From JAUIET01 sp045106985 (GTDB lineage: Bacteria > Pseudomonadota > Gammaproteobacteria > Pseudomonadales > JAUIET01), in the NCBI GenBank assembly GCA_045106985.1, contig JBGCFQ010000017.1:62001-126000 (forward strand): a stretch of DNA of 64,000 nucleotides. Reading direction: 5' to 3'. Every line of letters starts with the position of its first letter. Within the stretch, counting starts at the first letter, position 1. The notes under the pieces were generated by a model. The model was not told the DNA's origin, ran no database searches, and worked only from the letters and a program-made list of their open reading frames with translations. This document shows, one piece after another, positions 1-8,322 of this stretch. The position numbers were made by a program, and so were the translations under genes.

Positions 1-152
1 CCCTCTATGGATGTGCAACTACCTGGTATATGTATCCAACCTACGTCTTTTAGGGATGCTTCAATTTCCAATGCTGACGGTTTGACTGAAGGTGGCGCGC
101 TGCAGGAGTGAGAAGTGGAAGCAATAGAAGCGTGGGCAAGAGAAGCACTCAT
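1..152 (-). CDS. Partial N-terminal CDS of unknown function, third gene of the hemolysin-family/acyl-ligase operon
   Basis: Reading down the minus strand from an ATG at 150-152, the frame stays open for 50 codons to the window edge. It begins MSASLAHASIASTSHS and includes EIEASLKDVGWIHIPG. The ATG overlaps the TGA of the AMP ligase in an ATGA junction, the same coupling used between the two genes upstream, so it is very probably a real operon member. The segment DVGWIHIPG faintly recalls the N-terminus of Fe(II)/2-oxoglutarate oxygenases, but fifty residues are too few for assignment. The C-terminal part lies outside the window. Confidence 0.6.
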   Translation of the reverse strand, partial: MSASLAHASIASTSHSCSAPPSVKPSALEIEASLKDVGWIHIPGSCTSIE

Positions 153-1645
153 GATGCACGCCTCGTTATTTCAAACGCGTGTTCATGCCGTTCAAAAATC
201 GTGTCCCGTCTAAGCTTGCCGTTTTGAGTCAGCATTCCATTGGCAGAGGTAAACGGAGTTTCTGCGATCACCCAGTTGCTCACCCTTGCGTAGTCTGGCA
301 GCTTATTATTGCAGCGAGCTATTGCTAAGTTTAAGGAGGCTGAATCAACCGCTGGCTTTGTTACCACTACGGCTGAGAGGCTCGCTTGGGCCTCCCCATA
401 CACCGCGATTTGGCTGATCTCAGGTGCGGCTAACAATTGTGCCTCCACCCATTCTGGTGAGATGTTTCGACCGAAGCTGCTAATAAGACAGTTCTTCTTG
501 CGACCATTTACAAATAGGAAACCGTCTTTATCGAAGTAACCCAGATCGCCCGTTGCTATGCCCTTTTCTAGAAGAGCGGCCTCTTCCGAATCATTCAAAT
601 AACCTTGCATGATAGCCCCTTGCACAAAAATTTCCCCGTCTTCTGCGATCTTGATACTGGCGTGGGATAGCGGGCGACCAACACTGCCAATTTTGCTATG
701 CGCTGGCGTATTGATGCTTAGCACCGACCCAGTCTCCGATAGACCGTAGCCCTCGTACACCGGTAGGCCACAGGATTGTGCTTTGTTCAGCAGCTCTGGC
801 GCTGTTTTACCTCCGCCAACCGCGAGAAAGCTCAAGGAATCTAGTTGATGCTCAGTCGAGCTAGTAAGCGGCAAGGAGGCCAATATTGCTTTTAGCATTT
901 GCGGCAGCAAAATGGCGCTGCTGGCTGCATAAACTTCAACCGCGCGAGCAAAGTTGTGTGCGCAAAATTCATTATTAGAACGAAGACCCAGCTGTTCTGG
1001 CGGCGCAACAATTAGCGAATTTCCTGTTATCAAAGGCAAATAAATGCCGGCAATGTTTTCCAGCAAAGTAGCGAACGGTAGCAGGCATAGGTGTCGCTGC
1101 ATGTCTACATTTCGCAAGCTAGCGGCCAAACCGGCTACAACACTAGAAATTACTTCGTTTGATAGACACACACCCTTTGGGCTGCCTGTGCTTCCAGACG
1201 TGTACGTTATTTTTGCAAAGCTGTCGGGGCCAGCCTTCCTAGCGGACGAGCCTGAAACATTTCTTTGATGTATCTGCAAATCGTTGTTGTAACCGAACGT
1301 TTGACGAGACCATTGCCCTGAATACTTCTGTTCTACAACTGAAATCATCGCATCGATATTGGCATCGCTCAAAAGATGCCGGCGTTGATCGTCACTGAAG
1401 AAAGTAGGGATTGGTACAACACAGACGCCCGATTTCATGGCCGCGAGATCAGCAACAACCCAATCGATACCGTTGTTTATATCCAGCCCAAGTCTACTTA
1501 TTTCAAGGGCTTGAAACTGTTCTGCAACCCTGTTTACTTCAGCTGTTAACTCACCGTAGCTGAGTCGGCCCAATGGATGATGAATGGCAGTGGCGTCTGG
1601 GTGCGTATTGGTCCAGTCTTGTAGGCTGTCTAGGAGTGAGTTCAT
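149..1645 (-). CDS. AMP-dependent synthetase/ligase (acyl-CoA or acyl-adenylate ligase family)
   Basis: A 498-residue member of the ANL adenylating superfamily, which activates a carboxylic acid as an acyl-AMP. The Thr/Ser/Gly-rich ATP loop YTSGSTGSPKGV lies near residues 148-159, GYGLSETGS follows in the middle, and NGKLRR near the C-terminus supplies the usual catalytic lysine. It is a little shorter than classical long-chain acyl-CoA synthetases. Its ATG overlaps the stop of the thermostable-hemolysin-family gene and its stop overlaps the start of the next gene, both as ATGA junctions, so the three are translationally coupled. The family is clear; the acid substrate and final acceptor cannot be read from sequence. 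Confidence 0.85.
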   Translation of the reverse strand: MNSLLDSLQDWTNTHPDATAIHHPLGRLSYGELTAEVNRVAEQFQALEISRLGLDINNGIDWVVADLAAMKSGVCVVPIPTFFSDDQRRHLLSDANIDAMISVVEQKYSGQWSRQTFGYNNDLQIHQRNVSGSSARKAGPDSFAKITYTSGSTGSPKGVCLSNEVISSVVAGLAASLRNVDMQRHLCLLPFATLLENIAGIYLPLITGNSLIVAPPEQLGLRSNNEFCAHNFARAVEVYAASSAILLPQMLKAILASLPLTSSTEHQLDSLSFLAVGGGKTAPELLNKAQSCGLPVYEGYGLSETGSVLSINTPAHSKIGSVGRPLSHASIKIAEDGEIFVQGAIMQGYLNDSEEAALLEKGIATGDLGYFDKDGFLFVNGRKKNCLISSFGRNISPEWVEAQLLAAPEISQIAVYGEAQASLSAVVVTKPAVDSASLNLAIARCNNKLPDYARVSNWVIAETPFTSANGMLTQNGKLRRDTIFERHEHAFEITRRAS

Positions 1646-2379
1646 TGGCAGCGCCTCACTGCAGACTTCGTGGTGCCACAGGCACTGACCACTTGAGCCA
1701 CATTAACAACAAGCACCCGAGGGTTGTGCGTGTAATAGGTGCCCCAATTGCTAAGCTCATTACCCATGCACTCACCGTGCGCCAGCGCCAGGCAACTACT
1801 ATTGATACCCATTTTGTGCAGCACCGCTGTGACCATTGATGTACCGGTGAATACCGCCCAACGCAGTTTTCGCGCGTGCAACTCATGCGCTAATTCGCCT
1901 ATGATGAGCCGACTCGCTCCTGCCGAGCTGCAGGCAAGATTTCCAATTTCAATTATGTCTGCTCGCGTAACATCAAACCCCAACGCAGCACTAACTGCTT
2001 GTTCAACCGGCATCGACAAGTACCGTTCCAGGTAGACCGGCCTATTTTGCAGGCAGCCAACACCTATCGCCGCACTAAGCACGCCCCGCGCACTTCTAAG
2101 CTCGAATAACTCCGGAAGAAAATAGTCTAAGCAAGCACGATGATAGCGATAAAAGACGTCTCCAATGTAACGTTCAATCTCTACGCGCTCATGCGAAGAG
2201 CTCAGATGGGAAGAAAATTCCGACGCTGTTAATTCGCTTGTTTGTTTTTTAGAACGTGTAGTCGACGAACGGTCAAAAACGGCATTAAGCCCTGGACAAA
2301 AACCAGAACAACCATCTAACGATTTAATATAATCAGAATTGTGCGGGAGAGATTGTCTTTCATTTGCTAATTGATTCAT
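1642..2379 (-). CDS. Thermostable hemolysin family protein
   Basis: About 245 residues. The central and C-terminal parts match the family named after Vibrio delta-VPH thermostable hemolysin: YLERYLSMPVEQAVS, then IIEIGNLACSSAGASR, then WAVFTGTSMV and a closing NWGTYYTHNPRVLVVN. The core looks like a GNAT-type fold, and there is no signal peptide or obvious membrane segment, so the hemolysin name is historical and an enzymatic role is more likely (inference). I place the start at ATG 2377-2379; a TTG four codons upstream (2391) is possible, and neither has a strong Shine-Dalgarno sequence. It heads the operon with the AMP ligase (ATGA overlap). An N-terminal stretch of about 70 residues is poorly conserved and Ser-rich. 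Confidence 0.8.
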   Translation of the reverse strand: MNQLANERQSLPHNSDYIKSLDGCSGFCPGLNAVFDRSSTTRSKKQTSELTASEFSSHLSSSHERVEIERYIGDVFYRYHRACLDYFLPELFELRSARGVLSAAIGVGCLQNRPVYLERYLSMPVEQAVSAALGFDVTRADIIEIGNLACSSAGASRLIIGELAHELHARKLRWAVFTGTSMVTAVLHKMGINSSCLALAHGECMGNELSNWGTYYTHNPRVLVVNVAQVVSACGTTKSAVRRCQ

Positions 2380-2466
2380 ATCGTACTGCAACCATATTGT
2401 GCGATAACTCCGCTGTTAACATTGAAGAGCAACAGCTAGAACACAATCAATCGCTGACGAATGAAT

Positions 2467-3447
2467 TTATTTTTTTCTAAGGCTTCCAGGGCTTACTCCA
2501 ACCACCTTCTTGAAGGCCTTTGAAAAAGATGCTTCACTCTCATAGCCTGTGCGTTGCGCAACGGCAAATACAGAGTCGCCATCCTCTGCCAACCATACCC
2601 ATGCTTTCTGCATTCGTAATTTGGCGAGGTAGGCCAGCGGAGATTCACTAAGCAAGCTCTTGAACGTCTCGGAAAAACTTGAACGGGACATAGCAGCAAG
2701 AGAGGCGAGCTCTTCAACTTTCCAACTTCGCTCAAACTCTAAATGCATTGCGCTCAAGGCCTTACGTATTCTTGGGTCATGTAGCGCAGCAGCTATTCCC
2801 TGAGTAGCTCCAGATTCTACGATAAACTCTCGCACCAACATAATAAAAAGAGATTCCGTTAGTCGATTAATTGCCGCCTGATTTCCCGAGGCTCGTTCCA
2901 ACGCCTCATTCGAAATCAATTCTAGCAAGCTTAACGATGGCTCCCTTTTTGCATTTGATGTTGCACACTTAATCATTACCGACGGTAGTACTGAAAGTAG
3001 AGGATTACTAGCAGGATTGGCGAATTGAAAGTATCCGCAGAGCAGCCCAACGCTATCAACTTCAAAGCCCTCGTCGTAATCGCTTGGAGTTGCAGAATTA
3101 AGTGCTACCTGGCAATTACTTTGAGCTTCCAAAACATGCGCTGAATCATGGGGGAAGATAATGAAATCACCTTTTTCGAGTTCAACCACTTCATCCATAC
3201 AGTCAGACCGTGCAAAGCATTTGCCGTGCGTGACTAAATGAAAGCTCACTGAGCCAGTACCAGAGGTATCGATGGCCCAGTCGCCGCAATACTGCGCATT
3301 GTGGACAATCTCCACATTCAGCCGGAAGGTATCGAGAATGTCCGATAAAGGGTCCAATGGAGGCTCCTGAGAGAAGGCCATACCTTTCAAAAGGCTACAG
3401 CAGGTGGTTGTTGGACGATCGGACAAGAATATCGGTTTGCCGAGCAT
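2467..3447 (-). CDS. AraC-family transcriptional regulator with cupin-type sensor domain
   Basis: 326 residues. The N-terminal half looks like the AraC-type cupin of the DUF6597/Cupin_6 kind (SFHLVTHGKCF, then FIIFPHDSAHVLE). The last 100 residues form the double helix-turn-helix, with LASLAAMSRSSFSETFK as the first and GYESEASFSKAFKKVVGVSP as the second and signature. It is expected to bind DNA as an activator. It is divergent from the YHS-protein gene at 3526 with only 78 bp between, so that gene is a natural first target. The start is uncertain: ATG at 3447 and ATG at 3381 are both possible and neither has a good ribosome site. Confidence 0.85.
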   Translation of the reverse strand: MLGKPIFLSDRPTTTCCSLLKGMAFSQEPPLDPLSDILDTFRLNVEIVHNAQYCGDWAIDTSGTGSVSFHLVTHGKCFARSDCMDEVVELEKGDFIIFPHDSAHVLEAQSNCQVALNSATPSDYDEGFEVDSVGLLCGYFQFANPASNPLLSVLPSVMIKCATSNAKREPSLSLLELISNEALERASGNQAAINRLTESLFIMLVREFIVESGATQGIAAALHDPRIRKALSAMHLEFERSWKVEELASLAAMSRSSFSETFKSLLSESPLAYLAKLRMQKAWVWLAEDGDSVFAVAQRTGYESEASFSKAFKKVVGVSPGSLRKK

Positions 3448-3525
3448 ATTGCAGCAAGCAGTAGACCACTACTATGAACTCATGGCTGACTAATCAGTCC
3501 TAACTACCTCTTAAGGAGACCTGCA

Positions 3526-3978
3526 ATGAAAAAAATCACCACCTACATAGCAGCATTGCTGTTCAGCTCGCAATTGTTCGCTGGCGTTGAAACAGAGACC
3601 GACGGTAACGACGTCATTCTAGCCGGCTACGATACTGTGGCCTACCATACAGAAAATGCTGCCGTTGAAGGCCAAGCCGATATCACAGCCGTTTACCAAG
3701 GCGCTATTTACCGCTTTAGCAGCACAAAGAACCGCGACCTGTTCGGCTCAAGCCCTGCCAAGTACGCGCCTGCCTACGGCGGATACTGTGCGCTAGGCAC
3801 TTCGTTTGGCAAGAAGTTCGAAGTTGACGGCAAAGCCTTCAAAGTTGTAGATGGGCAGTTGTATGTGAACAAGAACAAGAGCGTGTTCAAGTCATGGAGC
3901 AAAGATATTCCAGGAAACCTGGTGAAGTCCGACGCTAACTGGCCAACCATCAAAGACGTTGCTCCCAACAACCTTTAA
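3526..3978 (+). CDS. Secreted YHS-domain protein
   Basis: 150 residues with a clear Sec signal peptide (KK, hydrophobic core, cleavage near SSQLFA/G). The mature part carries a YHS domain: LAGYDTVAYHTENAAVEG followed by YRFSSTKNRDLFGSSPAKYAPAYGGYC. YHS domains are proposed metal-binding modules; this periplasmic single-domain form is common in marine bacteria and its function is unknown. A strong Shine-Dalgarno (aaggag, about eight bases before ATG) fixes the start. A G/C-rich hairpin follows the stop, so it is probably monocistronic and may be controlled by the divergent AraC regulator. Confidence 0.85.
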   Translation: MKKITTYIAALLFSSQLFAGVETETDGNDVILAGYDTVAYHTENAAVEGQADITAVYQGAIYRFSSTKNRDLFGSSPAKYAPAYGGYCALGTSFGKKFEVDGKAFKVVDGQLYVNKNKSVFKSWSKDIPGNLVKSDANWPTIKDVAPNNL

Positions 3979-3989
3979 TTCTCACACGT

Positions 3990-4012
3990 GCCGGCCACTC
4001 TGTGTGGTCGGC
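3990..4012 (+). terminator. Hairpin after the YHS gene, probable terminator
   Basis: GCCGGCCAC pairs with GTGGTCGGC (nine pairs, one G-T wobble) around a five-base loop, 11 bases after the YHS stop. The downstream tract is only GCCCTTAT, so as an intrinsic terminator it is weak. Confidence 0.5.
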
Positions 4013-4173
4013 GCCCTTATCCCTTCCATCGCTCCGACGCCCCGACACATATTGCTCTTTGCTGGTTACCTTCTTCTTCATAAGCGCCTCAGTTTGTTAC
4101 CCAAGCGTAACCGCGCATATACCGTGTTCAACGGTTATTATATTGTCCTATTTTAAAAATGCGGAGTGCTTCA

Positions 4174-4629
4174 ATGGCCGACAATCCAATGTCAGAAAAA
4201 GAATTTTCTCAACTCAAAATGTTTATCAAGCCGTACTCCAAGCTCAATGTGTTTATGTATAAGCTCACTGGCGGAAGAATTTTGGGGAAATTGACCGGCC
4301 GCGATGTGATGCTGGTGACAATGACCGGTGCAAAAAGCGGAAAGGAAAAAACTATTCCTCTGATGTATGTGCCCTATAAAGAAGGCGTGATCGTTGTTGG
4401 TAGCCAAGGTGGAGCGCCAAAAGATCCAATTTGGGTAAAGAGCATAGCCAAGAACCCCGATGTCACTGTTCAATACAAGAGCAAAATAATGCCGCTTAGA
4501 GCTCGCTTAGCGGACGATGCCGAAAAGGCTGAAGTGTGGCCAGTTTGCGTTGAGCACTACCACGAATATGACGACTATCAAAAACGGACCGACCGAAATA
4601 TTCCTGTATTCATTTGCGAGCCGAGATGA
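4174..4629 (+). CDS. DDN-type (deazaflavin F420-dependent) nitroreductase-fold oxidoreductase
   Basis: 151 residues from ATG 4174, chosen over the ATG at 4159 because CGGAG lies seven bases before it. The sequence is characteristic of the F420H2-dependent quinone reductase / deazaflavin nitroreductase family (PF04075-like): MLVTMTGAKSGKEKTIPLMY, then VVGSQGGAPKDPIWVKSI, then NPDVTVQY. Members of this split-barrel family use F420, and some bind FMN or haem instead. The stop overlaps the ATG of the phosphotransferase gene (ATGA), so the two form one unit. The substrate is unknown; a quinone or xenobiotic is possible. Confidence 0.8.
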   Translation: MADNPMSEKEFSQLKMFIKPYSKLNVFMYKLTGGRILGKLTGRDVMLVTMTGAKSGKEKTIPLMYVPYKEGVIVVGSQGGAPKDPIWVKSIAKNPDVTVQYKSKIMPLRARLADDAEKAEVWPVCVEHYHEYDDYQKRTDRNIPVFICEPR

Positions 4630-5987
4630 CAATAGTCGACAATGATTTACCTGCGGGCCTACTTGATTGGGTCGCCGGTGCGGCCAAAGGTGAAGTAATT
4701 CGATTGCAGCGTCATGTCGCTAGGCGTGAAGCATGGATTATTGATCTGAAAATGGCTGACGGATCGACACTTGAAGGCTTCCTGAGGCTGCAACGCGACA
4801 CTGCTGGCGATCTCCGGCGCCTGGAGCGTGAAACAAGAATAATGCAGGCCATTGCGGAAAATGACATTCCAGCGCCTGCTGTTTACGCCTGGAGCGATGA
4901 ATTCCGCGCCGCACTCTTCGAGCGAGACCCAGGTCGCGCAGATATCGATAAAGTTGAAGACACATCGCAACAGCGCGCGGTGATGGAAGACTTCATAAAG
5001 GTTGTTGCCCGGTTTCATAAGCTCGATACAAAGGCACTGGGGCTGAATGACATCATGCTCCCCGAGCCTCAAACACCACGCGATTGCGCACTTAGTGAAG
5101 TGGATGAGTTGGTAAAGCAATGGCAGTTTTTTCTCGACCAGCATACCGACCCTTTGCTTAGTTACTGCCTTCAATGGCTAGAGCGGTTTGCTCCAGAGAG
5201 TGTTGCCAGAGTGTCTCTACTGCAAGGCGATACCGGGCCGGTTAATTTTATGTTCCAAGGGCGCCAGGTAAGCGGTGTTATCGACTGGGAATGTGGCCAT
5301 TACGGTGATCCATTGGAAGACCTTGGCAATATCATGGTGCGCGAATTTTGGAATCCAAGTGGCGGCTTGACGGATTTGTTCAATTTGTATGAACAGGAAT
5401 CTGGTGTGCCTTACGAGCGATTTCGAGCGCAGTACTATGCCGTGCAACAAAATGTAAGGGGTATGATTCCAATCCACTATGTGTCACTTCACGGCAATCA
5501 ACAAGAATCACTGGCGTGGTACTTGTGCTATCGGTACATGGGTGACCGAGCTACCGCAGAAATGTTGGCGATGGCAATGAATGTGCAAGTGGAAAAGCCG
5601 GGCATGCCGGATGAAATTACTAAGCCTGACGTGCTGGCGCGGTCAGCAATGCAAATGCAAAAAGACACTGTATTAACTAGCCTAAGCGACCAATTCGCTG
5701 TATCGAGAGCTAAGGACGTTAGCGCGCTGATTGAATGTATGGACCGCAGAAACCGATATGGCCAGGCAATTGCTAGCGCTGAACTGGATGACTTAAGCGC
5801 TGTATTAGGCAAGAGACCACAAACAATTGAAAGCGGTAGACTGGCCTTTGTCGAAAAAATACATACACAAGGCCTCAACGATGAGGTCATCATTTCGACC
5901 TTATTGCGGAAGGCTTACCGCGAAGAATGGCTACACAAACCTGCCGTCAACTTGTATCCGGATCGACAGTGGTCCGAGATAGACTGA
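4626..5987 (+). CDS. APH-type phosphotransferase family protein with C-terminal extension
   Basis: About 453 residues from ATG 4626, which overlaps the previous stop as ATGA; ATG 4614 is the alternative. The kinase-like core ends in LLQGDTGPVNFMF, then GVIDWECGHYGDPLEDLGN. This is the Brenner catalytic loop and metal-binding aspartate of the aminoglycoside-phosphotransferase/ACAD10 family, except that the usual His of HGDxxxxN is Gln while the catalytic Asp and Asn remain. Residues from about 320 on form a helical extension without a recognised domain. Homologues occur near acyl-CoA metabolism genes, so a small-molecule kinase is more likely than antibiotic resistance (inference). Confidence 0.75.
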   Translation: MTIVDNDLPAGLLDWVAGAAKGEVIRLQRHVARREAWIIDLKMADGSTLEGFLRLQRDTAGDLRRLERETRIMQAIAENDIPAPAVYAWSDEFRAALFERDPGRADIDKVEDTSQQRAVMEDFIKVVARFHKLDTKALGLNDIMLPEPQTPRDCALSEVDELVKQWQFFLDQHTDPLLSYCLQWLERFAPESVARVSLLQGDTGPVNFMFQGRQVSGVIDWECGHYGDPLEDLGNIMVREFWNPSGGLTDLFNLYEQESGVPYERFRAQYYAVQQNVRGMIPIHYVSLHGNQQESLAWYLCYRYMGDRATAEMLAMAMNVQVEKPGMPDEITKPDVLARSAMQMQKDTVLTSLSDQFAVSRAKDVSALIECMDRRNRYGQAIASAELDDLSAVLGKRPQTIESGRLAFVEKIHTQGLNDEVIISTLLRKAYREEWLHKPAVNLYPDRQWSEID

Positions 5988-6042
5988 ACTACTTTTTTGA
6001 TTGTGTCTCAGTCAGCCGTATAAGCGACCAACAACGACAGCA

Positions 6043-6075
6043 AGCCAACCCGGGAAACACCGGACTGGCTATTTT
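6043..6075. terminator. Hairpin between convergent APH and MAPEG genes
   Basis: AGCCA and CCGG (6043-6053) pair with CCGG and TGGCT (6060-6070) across a two-base internal mismatch and a six-base loop, then ATTTTG follows on the plus strand. It lies between two converging genes and could stop transcription from the plus side. Confidence 0.5.
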
Positions 6076-6084
6076 GCTCGCAGC

Positions 6085-6468
6085 CTATATCAGGGTGGTC
6101 ACTAAGCCCCACAAAGCGCCAACCACAGAAACTACAATGGCGATAAAACCAATACCCATTCCTGGACCTCGTGACTTAGGGTCAGAAACGTACTTGGCCG
6201 CATAAACAAACCGGCCAATAAGAAATGCTAAGCCGGCTCCCGCTGCCAAGGTAGTGCTCGTGTAGTGTGCACACACCCACATTGCGGGCAATATTAGGAT
6301 TAATTGCTCTATTGTATTTTGATGAACGCGAAAGGTTCTTTCGAATACTTCATGCCCGGTTATGGCAGGCGCTTCAATCTCATACTTGCCTCGCGCCATA
6401 CCCACGCGACCCATAAAAAACATCAGCTGCATAACCAGCAGCACGGTAACTAGTGCAACGTATTCCAT
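6085..6468 (-). CDS. MAPEG family membrane protein
   Basis: 127 residues with four hydrophobic membrane segments. The pattern fits the MAPEG family: FERTFRVHQNTIEQLILILPAMW (conserved R-x-H-x-N-x-x-E core in the second segment), then LIGRFVYAAKYVSDPKSRGPG. MAPEG proteins include glutathione- and eicosanoid-related membrane enzymes; bacterial versions are mostly uncharacterised. The start has GAGG eight bases upstream. It converges on the phosphotransferase gene and appears monocistronic. Confidence 0.85.
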   Translation of the reverse strand: MEYVALVTVLLVMQLMFFMGRVGMARGKYEIEAPAITGHEVFERTFRVHQNTIEQLILILPAMWVCAHYTSTTLAAGAGLAFLIGRFVYAAKYVSDPKSRGPGMGIGFIAIVVSVVGALWGLVTTLI

Positions 6469-6607
6469 AAAAACCTCTCTCTCTACTTTGTGTACTTTCT
6501 ATACTTTCTGTTCAATGCAGAATTGCTGCCGGTGCCTTGGACACTCTTGACAGCCAGTAGCAGTTACTAGCTGAGCGGAAAGCTCATGAATAACGACCCT
6601 GCCTGCA

Positions 6608-7408
6608 CTACTTAAACGTCAATAACTGCTCTTCGCTGTCACTGAAGTCTCGCATTGTGCCGGATAAGCGTCGCGCATTGCCAACGTTTTCGCGAGAATA
6701 GGTATAGCAAATGCCATTCATAGATTCGGGCAGCTCTGCGGCTGTTCCCGCTAGAGCATCCATGTCGTAGCGTCGCGATTCTGCCACTAAGTAGCCTTTT
6801 TGTATGGCAAAAGCGGCCGTTTGTTCGAGTCCCGACAGGCTCTCGTTTACCCAACTGGCAAAACCTTTGTGAAATGGTTTCCCAGCAATCTCGCTCGGGC
6901 CAACAATTTGCCACTGCTGAAGTTGCCAGGCAAGAATCTCAACTCCGTCAATTGTTACTCTGGCGGTAGTAGGCTTGTCGGTCTCGTCAGGAATCTCTAC
7001 ATCAATAATGCGTTCTTTGCGGCCTTCACTATGCGAAACAAAGCAAAACTGTAATGCCAACGCACTTAAGTCGTATAAGTGTGTGCAATTTGAGCGGGCA
7101 TTGATATTGGTGTTTAAGCTCTGCAGCGATACGTTGATGGCTTGACCGACAAACTGCTTGATAGGCTCGGTTGCCCCAGGACAAATATCGTAGGGCGTGC
7201 GCAATGACTCACCGCGTATTGAGGTCAGGTGTTGGCCGTCATGCTGCAAATGACAACGAAAGCCATGCGCACTGTCTTCCAGCTCTCCTAATACAGACAT
7301 GCCATCAGCTGTTAGGCGAATACGGCGCCTAAACACTCCACTACCGTAGCTAGGATTGAGCTTTGCTGCAAAATCGCCGCGGCCGTCTGCCCGTGTATTT
7401 TCCGCCAC
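6608..7408 (-). CDS. DUF2889-like protein coupled to an LLM oxidoreductase
   Basis: 266 residues, GTG start. The N-terminal two thirds resemble DUF2889: RRRIRLTADGMSVLGELED, then HGFRCHLQHDGQHLTSIRG, then PYDICPGATEPIKQFVG and CTHLYDLSALALQF, a conserved Cys-Pro-Gly and Cys-Thr-His pair. The role of DUF2889 is not known; it recurs beside lipid or steroid catabolic genes. The GTG overlaps the TAG of the LLM gene by one base (TAGTG), so the two are translationally coupled, with an SDR upstream in the same unit. The Cys and His residues could bind metal (speculation). No signal peptide or membrane segment. Confidence 0.65.
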   Translation of the reverse strand: MAENTRADGRGDFAAKLNPSYGSGVFRRRIRLTADGMSVLGELEDSAHGFRCHLQHDGQHLTSIRGESLRTPYDICPGATEPIKQFVGQAINVSLQSLNTNINARSNCTHLYDLSALALQFCFVSHSEGRKERIIDVEIPDETDKPTTARVTIDGVEILAWQLQQWQIVGPSEIAGKPFHKGFASWVNESLSGLEQTAAFAIQKGYLVAESRRYDMDALAGTAAELPESMNGICYTYSRENVGNARRLSGTMRDFSDSEEQLLTFK

Positions 7409-8298
7409 TAGCTTGCCAACGACTGTCGATACGGCTTGATTATGTTGTCCGCGTACCAGCTCAGCTGCTCTACTTTTGCATCAACGCTCAGGTCGTCAGG
7501 TTGAGCATTGTATACATCACGAAAAGCCACGATTACTTCGGTGACACCCAAGCCAGCCAAGGACGTTAGGCCGCTGACAGAGAATGAATCATGCGACATG
7601 GCCTGAATTTGAAAAGGTTCGTGCTCTTTGCCGTACTCTTTGCGATAGCCATTTAGCTTGTCGATCAACACTTCGTAATCCGCGATCTTGCCACCCGCTG
7701 CTATCCAGCCGTTGCCATACTTTGCGGCACGCCGCAAAGCCGGATTTGCATGCCCACCAACAATGAGCGGCACATGATGAGCGGGGGCAGGCGTCATCTT
7801 AATTGGCTTCATTTGGAATACTTCGCCATCAAAGCCAAAATACTCTCCGCTCATCAAGCCATTGATGATTTGCATCATCTCATCCATTCGCTTGCCGCGC
7901 CGTTCCCAGGCAATTTGCGTAGCTTCAAAATCTTCTGGCCAAGGACTAATACCTATTCCAAAATCAAAACGATCACCAATCAGAACCGCAAGACTGGACA
8001 ATTGTTTTGCAACAACCGCCGGCTGTCGAATGGCGAGCTTAACCACAGATGTAGAAAATCGAATTTTTGAGCAATGAGCTGCCAGATAAGGAATGGCAAC
8101 GAAGGGCTCCAGAAATGGCACACCATCAAGAAACTCGCGGGTGCCATCGCTATTGTATGGGTAAACGTCCGAGCCTTCCTCTGGGTAGCATATGCTGTCT
8201 GGGAAGGTAAATGTATCGTAGCCAAGTTCTTCTGCGGCCTTACACAAAGGCAGGTATTGATCCGCAGGGCACATCGTAGGGTGGTAGGCAAATTTCAT
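7408..8298 (-). CDS. LLM-class (luciferase-like) oxidoreductase, TIGR03619-like
   Basis: 296 residues of the bacterial luciferase-like TIM-barrel family. Visible landmarks: IRFSTSVVKLAIRQPAVVAKQ, then GDRFDFGIGISPWPEDFEA, then PLIVGGHANPALRRAAKYGNGW. The pattern is nearest to the F420-dependent subgroup used for oxidations of acyl or steroid substrates; FMN use cannot be excluded from sequence. AGGA precedes the ATG. It lies between an SDR (24-bp gap) and the DUF2889 gene (1-base overlap), forming a three-gene unit. Confidence 0.85.
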   Translation of the reverse strand: MKFAYHPTMCPADQYLPLCKAAEELGYDTFTFPDSICYPEEGSDVYPYNSDGTREFLDGVPFLEPFVAIPYLAAHCSKIRFSTSVVKLAIRQPAVVAKQLSSLAVLIGDRFDFGIGISPWPEDFEATQIAWERRGKRMDEMMQIINGLMSGEYFGFDGEVFQMKPIKMTPAPAHHVPLIVGGHANPALRRAAKYGNGWIAAGGKIADYEVLIDKLNGYRKEYGKEHEPFQIQAMSHDSFSVSGLTSLAGLGVTEVIVAFRDVYNAQPDDLSVDAKVEQLSWYADNIIKPYRQSLAS

Positions 8299-8322
8299 CG
8301 ATAGATTCCTGTGTGGTTGTAG

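Noticed and set aside
1642..2379. Name 'hemolysin' taken as a toxin
   Set aside because: No export signal or membrane-inserting segment; operon with an acyl ligase argues for an enzyme.
4659..5174. 171-codon minus-strand ORF opposite the APH-type gene
   Set aside because: It lies wholly within a well-supported gene and encodes no recognisable protein; shadow.
4626..5987. Aminoglycoside resistance gene
   Set aside because: Only the APH superfamily fold is shared; the context and extension point to metabolic kinases.
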